59,913 bases of DNA from Runella limosa DSM 17973 (GTDB lineage Bacteria; Bacteroidota; Bacteroidia; Cytophagales; Spirosomataceae), in NCBI RefSeq assembly GCF_000482465.1, contig NZ_AXVJ01000065.1, forward strand, positions 1 to 59,913. Direction: 5' to 3'. The notes below the pieces were generated by a model, which was given only the letters and a program-made list of their open reading frames with translations, was not told the DNA's origin and ran no database searches. Below are positions 50,832 through 59,790 of the stretch, one piece after another. Position 1 is the stretch's first letter, and the number at the start of each line of letters is the position of its first letter. Made by a program: the position numbers and the translations under genes.

Positions 50832-53630
50832 ATGAAGAACTATTTGTACGTTTTAGTATTTACGCTTGTTTCGAGCGGGGCTTTTGCCCAAAAAATCAGT
50901 ATCAAAGGCGCCTTGCGCGACTCCGCCAACCGACCGCTGGAAGGAGCTACCATCATGCTGCTCGACGGAAAGGACACGTCGTTGGTTTCGTTTGCTCGCT
51001 CTCAAAGTTTAGGACTTTTTGAGTTTAAAAACCTTGCCAATGAGGCGTATTTTCTCAAAGCCACGTATGTAGGACTACAGCCTGTCCAACAGACCATTAC
51101 TCCCTCAAAAACTGAGTTGGTTGACCTTGGCGTCATCAAAATGTTACCTGTCCCCAAAGATCTTAACGAGGTGGTTGTCAAGGGAGAGCGAGACCCCGTC
51201 AAAATTAAACAAGATACGATTGAGTACAACGCAGGTTCTTTTAAGGTACAACCCAACGCCGTGGTGGAGGACCTCCTCAAACGCCTCCCAGGCGTGGAAG
51301 TGGACCGCGACGGAACGGTAAAAGCCCAAGGCCAGCAAGTACGCCGCGTGATGGTGGACGGCAAGGAGTTTTTTGGCCGAGACCCCAAGATGGCTACCAA
51401 AAATCTCCCTGCGGATGCCGTGGACAAAGTACAAGTGTTTGATAGAAAATCAGACCAGTCGCAGTTTACGGGCATCGACGATGGCCAACGCGAAAAAACC
51501 ATCAACCTGACACTGAAAGAAGAGAAGAAAAAAGGAATGTTTGGGATGGCTACGGCGGGTTTAGGCCCCGACAGCCGCTATTCGGTGAAGGCCAACCTCA
51601 ACCGATTTAGTAAAAAACGTCAATTTTCATTTTTGGGAATGGCCAATAACGTCAACCAGCAAGGTTTTTCCATCGACGACTACATGAATTTTACGGGAGC
51701 CGCCCAAAGAATGATGGCAGGTAACGGAATACGCCTACAATTTAACTCCGATGACGACGCCATCATTCCCCTCAATTTTAACGGTCGTAACAACGGCTTT
51801 GTCAAGTCGGGTGGGGTAGGGATTAATTATAACGACCAACTCAGCAAAAAAACGGAACTTCAAAGCAGTTATTTCTACAACCAACTCGACCAACTCATTG
51901 ACAGAGAGACCAATCGAGAGTCTTTTCTCCCTATGGGTAGTTTTATATCAAAACAGAATACCGCCCAAAATACCACTAACAACACCCACCGTGCCAGTTG
52001 GACAATAGACCATAAAATTGACTCACTTAACTCGCTCAAATGGACGAATAACGCCAACTACGCCCAAAACAGTGCCAATACGGGTAGCAGTGCCAGCACC
52101 ACCAACGCCAATGGAGCGTTGGAAAACGAGGGGACACGCCAGTCTTTTTCCAAAGGAAATACCTTTCGTTTGAACTCAGAGTTGTTGTGGCGTCATAAGT
52201 TTGCCAAAAAAGGACGTACCCTTTCCACCAACTTCACCCTTGGGATAGAGCAAAGCGACCGCAACGGCAACCTCCAAGCTGTCAATTCGTTCTATGCGCC
52301 GTCGGGAGCGAAAAACCGCGTGGATACCCTGCGCCAAACCAATACGCAAACCAACGACCGCCAAAGCTATGGTCTTACGGCTTCTTACACGGAGCCCTTG
52401 GGAAAACGTCGCTTTTTAGAAGTAAATTATGCCCTCAATTTGACCCAAAACGACGTCAATCGTCAAGTGTATGATGTCAACGGCGACGGCCGCTCGCCTC
52501 GTTTCAACGCATTGTTGAGCAATCAATTCCGTAATGATTTTATCTATCAACGAGGCGGTTTCAACCTACGTTTCAACGGTCAAAAGTACAATTTCTCGAC
52601 GGGTCTAAGCGTGCAGCAATCGACCTTGGACGGGGAGTTGATTTTACAAAATACCCAAATCAAACGCTCGTTTACAAACCTTTTGCCAAACCTCCGTTAC
52701 CAATATAATTTCTCAACCAGTCGTAATCTCAGCCTTACCTACGATGCTGACGTGCGCGAGCCAAGTATTCAGCAACTTTCACCGATTGTTGACAACAGCG
52801 ACCCGCTTAACATTGTCTTGGGAAACCCCAACTTGCGTCCCGAATACAATCATCGCGTAAATCTCAACTTTTTCAATTTCAACCAGTTGAACTTTAGCAA
52901 TTTCTTTGCGTTTGCCAATTTTACCTACACGGCCAACCGCATTACTAACGCCCAACAAATAGACGCAAACTTGGTGCGAACCTACCGCCCCGTCAACGTC
53001 AAAGATGACTATACCCTCAACGCCAACTTGTCGAAAGGCTTCCGCATTAAGGCGCTCAACACGCGGGTGAATTTCAGTAGCAATTTGCTCCTCAACCGTG
53101 GCATCACTCCCGTCAATGACGTCGATAATCGCACGCGCCGCCTCGAGAGCCGCAACACCCTCCGTTTGGAATACCGCTATAAAGAGTTTTTTGACATTTC
53201 GAGCAGCGGAAGTATCACGTACAACCAAACGGCTTATTCGCTCAACAGTGCGCTAAATCAATCGTTTGTCAACCAGCGCTACGACGTAGAAGGTAACTTT
53301 AAACTCACCAAGTCGCTCAACCTAAGCTCGTCGCTCGACTATAGCATTTATAACTTTGCGGGTTCGTCGTTCAACCAAAAAGTGCCCATCTGGAACGCTT
53401 CTATCTCGCAGTTTTTCTTGAAAAACAAACGTGGAGAGTTGAAGTTTTCGGTGGTGGATATGCTTAATCGCAACGTGAGCATCAACCGAACAGCGCAGGC
53501 CAACTTCGTTCAAGATGAGCGCATTCGTTCACTTGGGCGCTACTACTTGCTCAGTTTCACTTATAGCCTCAAAAATCTGCTGGGTGGTGGTGCGCCTTCG
53601 GGAGGTATTCGAGTGATTCAACGAGGATAA
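50832..53630 (+). CDS. TonB-receptor-like outer-membrane beta-barrel protein (CarboxypepD_reg + OMP_b-brl_3)
   Basis: 932 residues. Signal peptide 1-19 (ends GAFAQ). A carboxypeptidase-regulatory-like domain (about 21-100) is followed by a plug-like region (LNEVVVKGERDPVKIKQDTIEYNAGSF, VEDLLKRLPGVEVDRDGTVKAQGQQVRRVMVDGKEFFGRDP) and then a large beta-barrel rich in Asn/Arg/aromatic residues. No TonB box or SusD partner seen. The usual partner in Bacteroidota is a GLPGLI protein, which is the next gene. Function unknown; surface receptor or secretion role suggested by family. Flanked on both sides by hairpin repeat arrays. Confidence 0.9.
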   Translation: MKNYLYVLVFTLVSSGAFAQKISIKGALRDSANRPLEGATIMLLDGKDTSLVSFARSQSLGLFEFKNLANEAYFLKATYVGLQPVQQTITPSKTELVDLGVIKMLPVPKDLNEVVVKGERDPVKIKQDTIEYNAGSFKVQPNAVVEDLLKRLPGVEVDRDGTVKAQGQQVRRVMVDGKEFFGRDPKMATKNLPADAVDKVQVFDRKSDQSQFTGIDDGQREKTINLTLKEEKKKGMFGMATAGLGPDSRYSVKANLNRFSKKRQFSFLGMANNVNQQGFSIDDYMNFTGAAQRMMAGNGIRLQFNSDDDAIIPLNFNGRNNGFVKSGGVGINYNDQLSKKTELQSSYFYNQLDQLIDRETNRESFLPMGSFISKQNTAQNTTNNTHRASWTIDHKIDSLNSLKWTNNANYAQNSANTGSSASTTNANGALENEGTRQSFSKGNTFRLNSELLWRHKFAKKGRTLSTNFTLGIEQSDRNGNLQAVNSFYAPSGAKNRVDTLRQTNTQTNDRQSYGLTASYTEPLGKRRFLEVNYALNLTQNDVNRQVYDVNGDGRSPRFNALLSNQFRNDFIYQRGGFNLRFNGQKYNFSTGLSVQQSTLDGELILQNTQIKRSFTNLLPNLRYQYNFSTSRNLSLTYDADVREPSIQQLSPIVDNSDPLNIVLGNPNLRPEYNHRVNLNFFNFNQLNFSNFFAFANFTYTANRITNAQQIDANLVRTYRPVNVKDDYTLNANLSKGFRIKALNTRVNFSSNLLLNRGITPVNDVDNRTRRLESRNTLRLEYRYKEFFDISSSGSITYNQTAYSLNSALNQSFVNQRYDVEGNFKLTKSLNLSSSLDYSIYNFAGSSFNQKVPIWNASISQFFLKNKRGELKFSVVDMLNRNVSINRTAQANFVQDERIRSLGRYYLLSFTYSLKNLLGGGAPSGGIRVIQRG

Positions 53631-53668
53631 AAGTAAATGTCGAATGCAGAGTGCAGAAGGTCGAATAA

Positions 53669-53997
53669 TCCGTGCTGAGGGATGCTCACATCCCGAGTTT
53701 TCTGAGTATCGAGTACAGAATCCGTGCCGAGGGTTACTCACAACCCGAACACTCCAAATAAAGAATCAATTTTTGTAATCCGTGCTGAGGGATGCTCACA
53801 TCCCGAGTTTTTTGAGTGTCGAGTACAGAATCCGTGCCGAGGGTTACTCACAACCCGAACACTCCAAATAAAGAATCAATTTTTGTAATCCGTGCTGAGG
53901 GATGCTCACATCCCGAGTTTTTTGAGTGTCGAGTACAGAATCCGTGCTGAGGGTTGCTCACAACCCAAACACTCCAAATGAAGAATCAATTTTTACT
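53669..53997. repeat. Tandem array, three copies of a 110-bp unit with two hairpins each
   Basis: Copies start at 53669, 53779 and 53889. Each has two hairpins: GGGATG-CTCA-CATCCC (first at 53677-53697) and GGGTTA-CTCA-CAACCC (first at 53729-53749; restored to GGGTTG in copy 3). The hairpins and flanking TCCGTGC are shared with the 50341-50782 array; the rest of the unit is different. The array separates the barrel gene from the GLPGLI gene and runs to within 16 bp of its ATG. Confidence 0.92.
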
Positions 53998-54012
53998 TTA
54001 ACTTATAAACCA

Positions 54013-54753
54013 ATGAAAAAACAACTCTTAGTATTTCTTTTGGCGGTGAGTCCTTTTGTGACTGTCATGGCCCAACAAAACGAAGGTGTGGTGTCGTACG
54101 ACCAAAAAATCAACATGCACAAACGTATTCAAGATGAGTCGATGAAAGCAATGATGCCTGAGTTTCGTATTAATAAAATGCAACTTACCTTTAAGGGGAG
54201 TGAGTCATTGTATAAAGCGGCGGTGCAGCAGCAAAACGACGAGTCGGAAAGTACCGATGGTAACGGCGCAACTGTACGGATGGTGATTCGGGTGCCTCAA
54301 AATGAGACTTATCGCAATTATGATTTGCAAAAAAACGTTGAAATTCGTGAGTTGGCGGGACAAAAATTTTTGGTAGAAGATACCCTCAAACGGACACCGT
54401 GGAAATTGACGGGCGAAACCAAGAAAATCCAAAATTACGACTGCATGAAAGCCACGATGATTAATAAAGCCAACAATCAGCCGATTGTGGCGTGGTTTAC
54501 GGAAGCGATACCCGTTCCAAGTGGTCCCGCTGGTTTTGGTGGACTTCCTGGCTTAATTTTGGAAGTCGATGTCAACGACGGCGACATGGTCTATCTGACC
54601 ACCAAAATTGATTTCAAAAGCCTCACGGCCAACGACTTGAAAGCGCCATCGGGAGGCAAGAAAATCACCAATGCCGAGTTTAACAAGAAGCGCGACGAGT
54701 ACATGAAAGAAATGGGTGCTTCGGGAGGAGGTTTTCGGATTATTCGGAATTAA
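54013..54753 (+). CDS. GLPGLI family protein
   Basis: 246 residues from ATG 54013, with signal peptide 1-21 (ends TVMAQ). The family motif GLPGLILEV is at about residues 177-185, and TPWKLTGETKKIQNYDCMKATM precedes it, as usual. GLPGLI proteins are exported Bacteroidota proteins of unknown function, normally next to OMP_b-brl_3 barrels. The open frame extends upstream to 53926 through the repeat array, but that leader is repeat-derived and lacks a signal peptide. Shares an operon with the kinase gene 36 bp downstream. Confidence 0.9.
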   Translation: MKKQLLVFLLAVSPFVTVMAQQNEGVVSYDQKINMHKRIQDESMKAMMPEFRINKMQLTFKGSESLYKAAVQQQNDESESTDGNGATVRMVIRVPQNETYRNYDLQKNVEIRELAGQKFLVEDTLKRTPWKLTGETKKIQNYDCMKATMINKANNQPIVAWFTEAIPVPSGPAGFGGLPGLILEVDVNDGDMVYLTTKIDFKSLTANDLKAPSGGKKITNAEFNKKRDEYMKEMGASGGGFRIIRN

Positions 54754-54789
54754 AAAATTCCTGACCCAACCAGGGAAAATTGGAGAAAG

Positions 54790-56625
54790 ATGAGCAAAGG
54801 CACGAAAAATACGTTATCGTCGGGGTCGTACGCTACCCGCACAGGAGGGCTGCTTATGGTCGCTAGTATGCTATTACTAGCGGCCTTTCTGGTATTTTGG
54901 TTGCGTAAAGAATACCAAGAGCAAAAAAGTATCCTCCAAAAAGAAACCGACATCCTCTTCCGAACCACCATCCAAACGATGGAAGACTCGGTGATTCAGC
55001 AAAAAATTTCTGCGCCGCTTGATACTATCAAAAACCCAAGTATAAAAACAGCTATCAAAAAAAAGCCTAATCTTAAAAAAACGGTAAGGCACGCTGCCCT
55101 AGCAAAAGATTTTACACCACCGATTCCCACTTACACCATTGTTCAATCTAACAAAACGTTTAAAGATACCAGCGCATCTGTTCATCGTTTCATGTCCCGC
55201 CTTAATGCTCCTCAACTTAAAGATAGTAGTATTTTTACAAAAGATAGATTTTACGAGGTTTTAATGAATACAAAACCCAAAGACATACGAGCCATTCGAG
55301 TAAATCAGGTTGGGAATATCACGATTACCACCATGACTATTCAAGATTCTTCCGCAACGGGGAAGTCGGACATCATGTTTGTGCGTTCTTTGCCCAAAAC
55401 AGATACCCTTCAAGACATGGTAGGGAAAGTCGCGCGGGCATTTATTCGTCTAAATATTCCCAATGACAGTACTCGTCAGCCAGCCAAGTTTAAACAAATC
55501 GGGAACATCAAAATCTCCATTCGGAAAACAGACGATGAAAGCAAGAAACAAGAAGTAGGAATGACTACGACAAAAAGTAACGCTGCTTTGGAAAAGCAGT
55601 TCGTCATTCGCCTCGATCAAGATTCCCTTCAACTCAACGACATACAGAAAGTCTATGGGCGTCAAATAAAGCAAGCGCGCCTTCAGTTGCCCTTTAAAGT
55701 CATTCGTAAAAAGACAACTGATACCACTGCCAAAGCTGACTCATTGAGGGCATTAGCCACCTCGGCCGTGAAAACAGCCCTGCCAATGGGAAGCACCTAT
55801 CGCGCTATTTTTGCTGATTATCAGGGATATTTGTTAAAAAAAATCATCCCGCAAAGTCTATTTTCCTTCCTTTTGTTAGCCATCACTGGCTTGGCTTTTG
55901 GGGCCATTTATCGAAACTTTCAGCAGCAACGCCGATTGACCGAACTGAAAAATGATTTTATCAGCAACATGACGCATGAGCTGAAAACGCCCATTGCCAC
56001 GGTGAGTGTCGCCATCGAAGCACTGCAAAATTTTGGCGCGGCTCAAAACCCAAAATTAACCCAAGAATACCTAGAAATCTCTAAAAATGAGCTTAGTAGG
56101 TTGACTTTGCTGGTGGATAAAGTACTAAAAATGGCCACCTTTGAGCAACAAGGTTTACAGCTAAACCAAGAGGAGTTGGATGCCGCACAACTGGTCGAGC
56201 AAGTGCTTCAATCCATGAAAATTCAATTTGAAAAGTTTCGGGCCAACGTACAGTTTACGACCCAAGGCAGCGACTTTTTGCTCACCGCCGACCGCGTTCA
56301 TTTGACCAACGTTATTTATAATTTATTAGACAACGCCCTGAAATACAGCGAAAGTACCCCTGAGATTGCGTTGCAACTGTCCGAAACACCGACCCAGCTG
56401 ACCCTCATCGTCAGCGACCAGGGTATTGGCATCCCCGCCGAATACCAAACCCGTGTTTTCGATAAATTTTTCCGCGTACCCACGGGCGACACCCACAACG
56501 TCAAAGGCTACGGTTTGGGACTCAACTACGTCGCTTCGGTGGTACAACAGCACCACGGAACCATTACCGTAGAAAGCGAAGCGGGAAAAGGCAGTACCTT
56601 TACCATTACATTACCCAAAGCGTAA
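54790..56625 (+). CDS. Sensor histidine kinase with large extracytoplasmic region
   Basis: 611 residues. Span 1 at about 19-38, then about 315 extracytoplasmic residues with no domain I recognise, then span 2 at about 357-375. No HAMP domain is seen: the DHp helix follows within about 20 residues, with FISNMTHELKTPIATV (His396). ATPase boxes: NVIYNLLDNALKYSE, VSDQGIGIPAEYQTRVFDKFFR, and VKGYGLGLNYV. ATG 54790 has a GGAG at 54782-54785, one of the few clear Shine-Dalgarno sequences here. Phosphorylates the response regulator encoded 3 bp downstream. Confidence 0.93.
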   Translation: MSKGTKNTLSSGSYATRTGGLLMVASMLLLAAFLVFWLRKEYQEQKSILQKETDILFRTTIQTMEDSVIQQKISAPLDTIKNPSIKTAIKKKPNLKKTVRHAALAKDFTPPIPTYTIVQSNKTFKDTSASVHRFMSRLNAPQLKDSSIFTKDRFYEVLMNTKPKDIRAIRVNQVGNITITTMTIQDSSATGKSDIMFVRSLPKTDTLQDMVGKVARAFIRLNIPNDSTRQPAKFKQIGNIKISIRKTDDESKKQEVGMTTTKSNAALEKQFVIRLDQDSLQLNDIQKVYGRQIKQARLQLPFKVIRKKTTDTTAKADSLRALATSAVKTALPMGSTYRAIFADYQGYLLKKIIPQSLFSFLLLAITGLAFGAIYRNFQQQRRLTELKNDFISNMTHELKTPIATVSVAIEALQNFGAAQNPKLTQEYLEISKNELSRLTLLVDKVLKMATFEQQGLQLNQEELDAAQLVEQVLQSMKIQFEKFRANVQFTTQGSDFLLTADRVHLTNVIYNLLDNALKYSESTPEIALQLSETPTQLTLIVSDQGIGIPAEYQTRVFDKFFRVPTGDTHNVKGYGLGLNYVASVVQQHHGTITVESEAGKGSTFTITLPKA

Positions 56626-56628
56626 GCC

Positions 56629-57324
56629 ATGTCAACCAAAATTCTCTACGTCGAAGACGAACCATTTTTAGGAAAAATTGTAAAAGAAAGCCTCGAAAGT
56701 CGCGGGTTTGAGGTCTGTATGGTTGCCGATGGAAGAGAGGTTATTGCTCAATTTAAGTCCTTTCAGCCCGTCGTTTGTGTGCTTGACATCATGCTTCCGT
56801 ACCGCGACGGATACGCATTGGCCCAAGACATCCGTCAATTACAACCCGATATGCCCATCATTTTTTTGACGGCAAAAACCCAAACCGAAGACGTTTTGAA
56901 AGGTTTTCAAGTAGGCGGCAATGATTTTATCCGAAAACCTTTTAGTATGGAAGAACTCATTGTTCGGATTCAGAATTTGCTGCACCTTACCCAACAAAAA
57001 ACCGCTACAACCGCCGCCATTTCCCCTAATCAAGCCATCGCGCTCGGTCAGTACCAATTTTTACCTCACCGCTACGAACTTCACCAAGCAGGAAACGTTC
57101 GGAAACTCTCCCACCGCGAAACCGAATTGCTTTCTATTTTGACCGAAAATCTCAACTTCACCGTACAACGTCGCGACATCCTTTTGCGCGTTTGGGGCGA
57201 CGACTCCTTTTTTAATTCGCGCAACCTCGACGTCTATATCGCCCGCCTCCGCGACTACTTCCGCAACGACCCTGCCCTCGAAATCATTACCCTCAAAGGA
57301 GTTGGTTATCTTTTCAAAGCTTAA
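56629..57324 (+). CDS. OmpR-family response regulator
   Basis: 231 residues. Receiver domain 1-120 with acidic pocket LYVEDE, phospho-acceptor D53 in VCVLDIMLPYRDG, and switch lysine in FIRKPFSMEEL. Winged-helix DNA-binding domain about 135-231 (LSHRETELLSILTENLNFTVQRRDILLRVWGDDSFFNSRNLDVYIARLRDYF). Pairs with the preceding kinase; the barrel and GLPGLI genes of the same cluster are the obvious first targets. Confidence 0.95.
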   Translation: MSTKILYVEDEPFLGKIVKESLESRGFEVCMVADGREVIAQFKSFQPVVCVLDIMLPYRDGYALAQDIRQLQPDMPIIFLTAKTQTEDVLKGFQVGGNDFIRKPFSMEELIVRIQNLLHLTQQKTATTAAISPNQAIALGQYQFLPHRYELHQAGNVRKLSHRETELLSILTENLNFTVQRRDILLRVWGDDSFFNSRNLDVYIARLRDYFRNDPALEIITLKGVGYLFKA

Positions 57325-57686
57325 CCACACGATTTGTCAACAAATTATTACCTTCCTTCAATGCCTTCGTAGTTTTTTATTCTTTTTTTCTTTAGTATTG
57401 TTGGAGGAGAAACTACTTTTTTGGAAGTAGCAAACTCGCCACAATTGTTAGTGAAACTCTAAATACTCTTTTTCAAAAAACCTGTTTTTGGGTTATTTCA
57501 AGCCATTACGCCCAAAAATCAGGGTATTTGTAGGACAATAGTTAGACGCGCTGAAGCAGGTCTATTTCTGCCAAATAGTGTTTAATTTTCGTAAAGCTAC
57601 TTAGGAGATTCATTTTTTGGTGGAAGTCTAAATATCCATTATTATTGCAAAACACTATCTTGAAATAGTTCATTTTTTACTTTGAA
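57325..57686. other. 362-bp intergenic region before the glycogen synthase gene
   Basis: AT-rich with long T-runs. A small hairpin CTACTT/AAGTAG lies at 57413-57430. I find no strong terminator for the response-regulator gene and no exact TAnnTTTG promoter for the glycogen synthase. No gene or RNA is evident. Confidence 0.5.
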
Positions 57687-59528
57687 TTGTACATTAACCC
57701 GTACTTAACCGTGGAAAAAAAACCAAAAAAAAACCTCCTTTTTGAAATCGCTTGGGAAGTTTGCAACCAAGTAGGAGGGATTTATACAGTGATTAGAAGC
57801 AAGGTCCCTGCCATGGTTGACCAATGGGGCGACGAATATGTGTGCCTTGGCCCTTATTTTCCCCAACGCGCGCTCACCGAATACGAACCCATCACTTCGG
57901 ACGACGGCTCGGGCCTTTACCAAGTTGTTCAAAAAATGCGCGAAGAAGGCTTGGCTGTAGAGTATGGTTATTGGCTCATCACGGGCAAACCCCGCGTGGT
58001 TTTGTTTGATATTCGTAGCATGATGCCGCGCCTAGATGCCATCAAATACGGTTTGTGGGAGCGCCATCAAATTTCGACGGTCAATGTTGAAGACCTTGTC
58101 AACCAAACCCTTTGCTTTGGCGAAATGGTGCGGAAGTTCTTGACTTACTACGCCCAAGATTACGCTCGAAAATTTGATATTACCGCCCACTTTCACGAGT
58201 GGATGGCGAGCTCAGGCTTACCTGATTTGCGCCGCGACGACGTGCGGGTAGCCACTGTGTTTACTACCCATGCCACCATGCTAGGGCGTTATATCGCTTC
58301 CAATGAGCGTGATTTTTACCACAAACTCCCTTATTTCGACTGGAAACACGAAGCTCGGCATTACGGTATTGAAGCGCAAGCGACGGTTGAGCGACTGGCG
58401 TACCTGAATGCCCACGTCAGCACGACAGTCAGCGATGTTACGGCCCGCGAATGTGAGGTGTTTCTTGGGAAAACGCCTGATTTGGTACTGCCAAACGGTC
58501 TTAATATTCAGCGCTTTGCGGCGGTCCACGAGTTCCAGAATCTTCACATGAAATACAAGGAGAATATCCACGATTTCGTGATGGGGCATTTCTTCCAAAG
58601 CTATTCTTTCAATCTTGATAAAACGCTCTACTTTTTCACATCGGGGCGGTATGAGTTTGTTAATAAAGGCTACGACATTACCCTCGAAGCCCTCGCCCGC
58701 TTAAACTGGAAAATGGTGCAGGCCAAAATGGACATGACGGTGGTGATGTTTATCGTTACCAAACAGCCGTATCATTCTATCAACCCTGACGTGTTGCAGT
58801 CACGGGCGGTATTGGGAGAAATTCAAGATACGTGTAATGCCATTGAAAAGCAATTGGGAGAAAAATTGTACATGGCATCGGCCGCTTCAAGCGACCACAA
58901 CTTGCCTGATTTGAACCAGTTTGTGGACGAATACTGGCGCTTGCGTTTGCGTCGTACGATTCAGACGTGGAAAACAAAACGTTTGCCGCCTTACGTAACG
59001 CACGATTTAAAAACGCCTGATTCTATCACCGAATACTGCGAGCGTTCGGGACTCAAAAACCACGAACAAGACCGCGTGAAGATTGTCTATCACCCCGACT
59101 TTATTGCCTCGACCAATCCACTTTTCGGGTTAGACTATGGGCAGTTTGTGCGGGGATGCCACTTAGGGATTTTTCCAAGTTACTACGAACCGTGGGGCTA
59201 TACGCCGCTTGAGTGCGTAGTACGTGGTATTCCGACCGTAACAAGCGATTTGTCTGGTTTTGGAGACTTTATCATGCAAATCATGCGTGACTTTGAAAAC
59301 CGTGGTATTTACGTCATCAATCGCAATACGCAGGACTTTGACCAAGCCGCCGACCAGCTCGCCAACATTTTGTTCAAATTTGTAAAGATGAACCTCCGCG
59401 AACGTATTCAACAGCGGAATAAAGTGGAAAACATTGCCGAAGTATTCGATTGGAACAACCTCCGTTCGTACTACGACACCGCCCACGATTTGGCCGCCAA
59501 AAGAGCGCACAAAACAAGAGTTAGCTAA
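57687..59528 (+). CDS. Glycogen synthase of the eukaryotic GT3 (GYS) type
   Basis: 613 residues. It follows animal/fungal glycogen synthase rather than bacterial GlgA: LLFEIAWEVCNQVGGIYTVIRSK, TVFTTHATMLGRYIASNERDFYH, PNGLNIQRFAAVHEFQNLH, LDKTLYFFTSGRYEFVNKGYD and YYEPWGYTPLECVVRGIPTVTSDLSGFG. It transfers glucose to glycogen, probably from UDP-glucose. The C-terminal NLRERIQQRNKVEN matches the allosteric arginine region but keeps only part of the arginines, and the protein ends soon after, without the phosphorylated tail. An in-frame stop at 57666 and no ATG leave TTG 57687 or GTG 57711 as start. Confidence 0.92.
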   Translation: MYINPYLTVEKKPKKNLLFEIAWEVCNQVGGIYTVIRSKVPAMVDQWGDEYVCLGPYFPQRALTEYEPITSDDGSGLYQVVQKMREEGLAVEYGYWLITGKPRVVLFDIRSMMPRLDAIKYGLWERHQISTVNVEDLVNQTLCFGEMVRKFLTYYAQDYARKFDITAHFHEWMASSGLPDLRRDDVRVATVFTTHATMLGRYIASNERDFYHKLPYFDWKHEARHYGIEAQATVERLAYLNAHVSTTVSDVTARECEVFLGKTPDLVLPNGLNIQRFAAVHEFQNLHMKYKENIHDFVMGHFFQSYSFNLDKTLYFFTSGRYEFVNKGYDITLEALARLNWKMVQAKMDMTVVMFIVTKQPYHSINPDVLQSRAVLGEIQDTCNAIEKQLGEKLYMASAASSDHNLPDLNQFVDEYWRLRLRRTIQTWKTKRLPPYVTHDLKTPDSITEYCERSGLKNHEQDRVKIVYHPDFIASTNPLFGLDYGQFVRGCHLGIFPSYYEPWGYTPLECVVRGIPTVTSDLSGFGDFIMQIMRDFENRGIYVINRNTQDFDQAADQLANILFKFVKMNLRERIQQRNKVENIAEVFDWNNLRSYYDTAHDLAAKRAHKTRVS

Positions 59529-59530
59529 CA

Positions 59531-59570
59531 TAACAACAGCGGCGAAGGAAATCCTTCGCCGCTGTTGTTA
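59531..59570 (+). terminator. Very strong hairpin after the glycogen synthase gene
   Basis: TAACAACAGCGGCGAAGGA (59531-59549) pairs perfectly with 59552-59570 around AA, 2 bp after the stop. A 19-bp perfect stem. The following sequence is only modestly T-rich. Confidence 0.8.
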
Positions 59571-59614
59571 TTACATAGGCTTCCCTTGGAAATTACTTTT
59601 TCAAAAAATATTTT

Positions 59615-59648
59615 CAAAAAATCCACTCCAAGTTGAGTGGATTTTTTG
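59615..59648. terminator. Bidirectional intrinsic terminator
   Basis: CAAAAAATCCACTC (59615-59628) pairs with GAGTGGATTTTTTG (59635-59648). The A- and T-runs are part of the stem, so it can work on both strands: for glycogen synthase read-through and for the minus-strand fragment at 59791. Sequence from 59649 to 59790 shows no gene. Confidence 0.78.
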
Positions 59649-59790
59649 GTTAAAAACTGTTGAATTATAAAAATAATACTATTTATGTCAACTAATATGA
59701 ATCTTTTCTACGTTTTTCTAACGTATTAACACAGTTTAATAACCATCCTATTTTAAATAGAGCGGGTAATTTCTTGACGTTTCCTTTATT

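Noticed and set aside
51002-51505. 167-residue minus-strand frame
   Set aside because: Ser/Thr/Arg-rich antisense of the plug region of the barrel gene.
50832-53630. SusC component of a polysaccharide-utilisation locus
   Set aside because: There is no SusD partner or glycoside hydrolase nearby, and the plug/barrel pattern with a GLPGLI neighbour fits OMP_b-brl_3 proteins instead.
50341-53997. CRISPR array
   Set aside because: Units of 148 and 110 bp repeat along their whole length, with no unique spacers and no cas genes.
53926-54012. Longer start for the GLPGLI protein
   Set aside because: The extra 29 residues are translated from the 110-bp repeat copy and would displace the signal peptide from the N-terminus.
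57687-59528. GlgA-type (GT5) bacterial glycogen synthase
   Set aside because: The KxGGL N-terminal motif of GT5 is absent, while GT3 motifs are present throughout.
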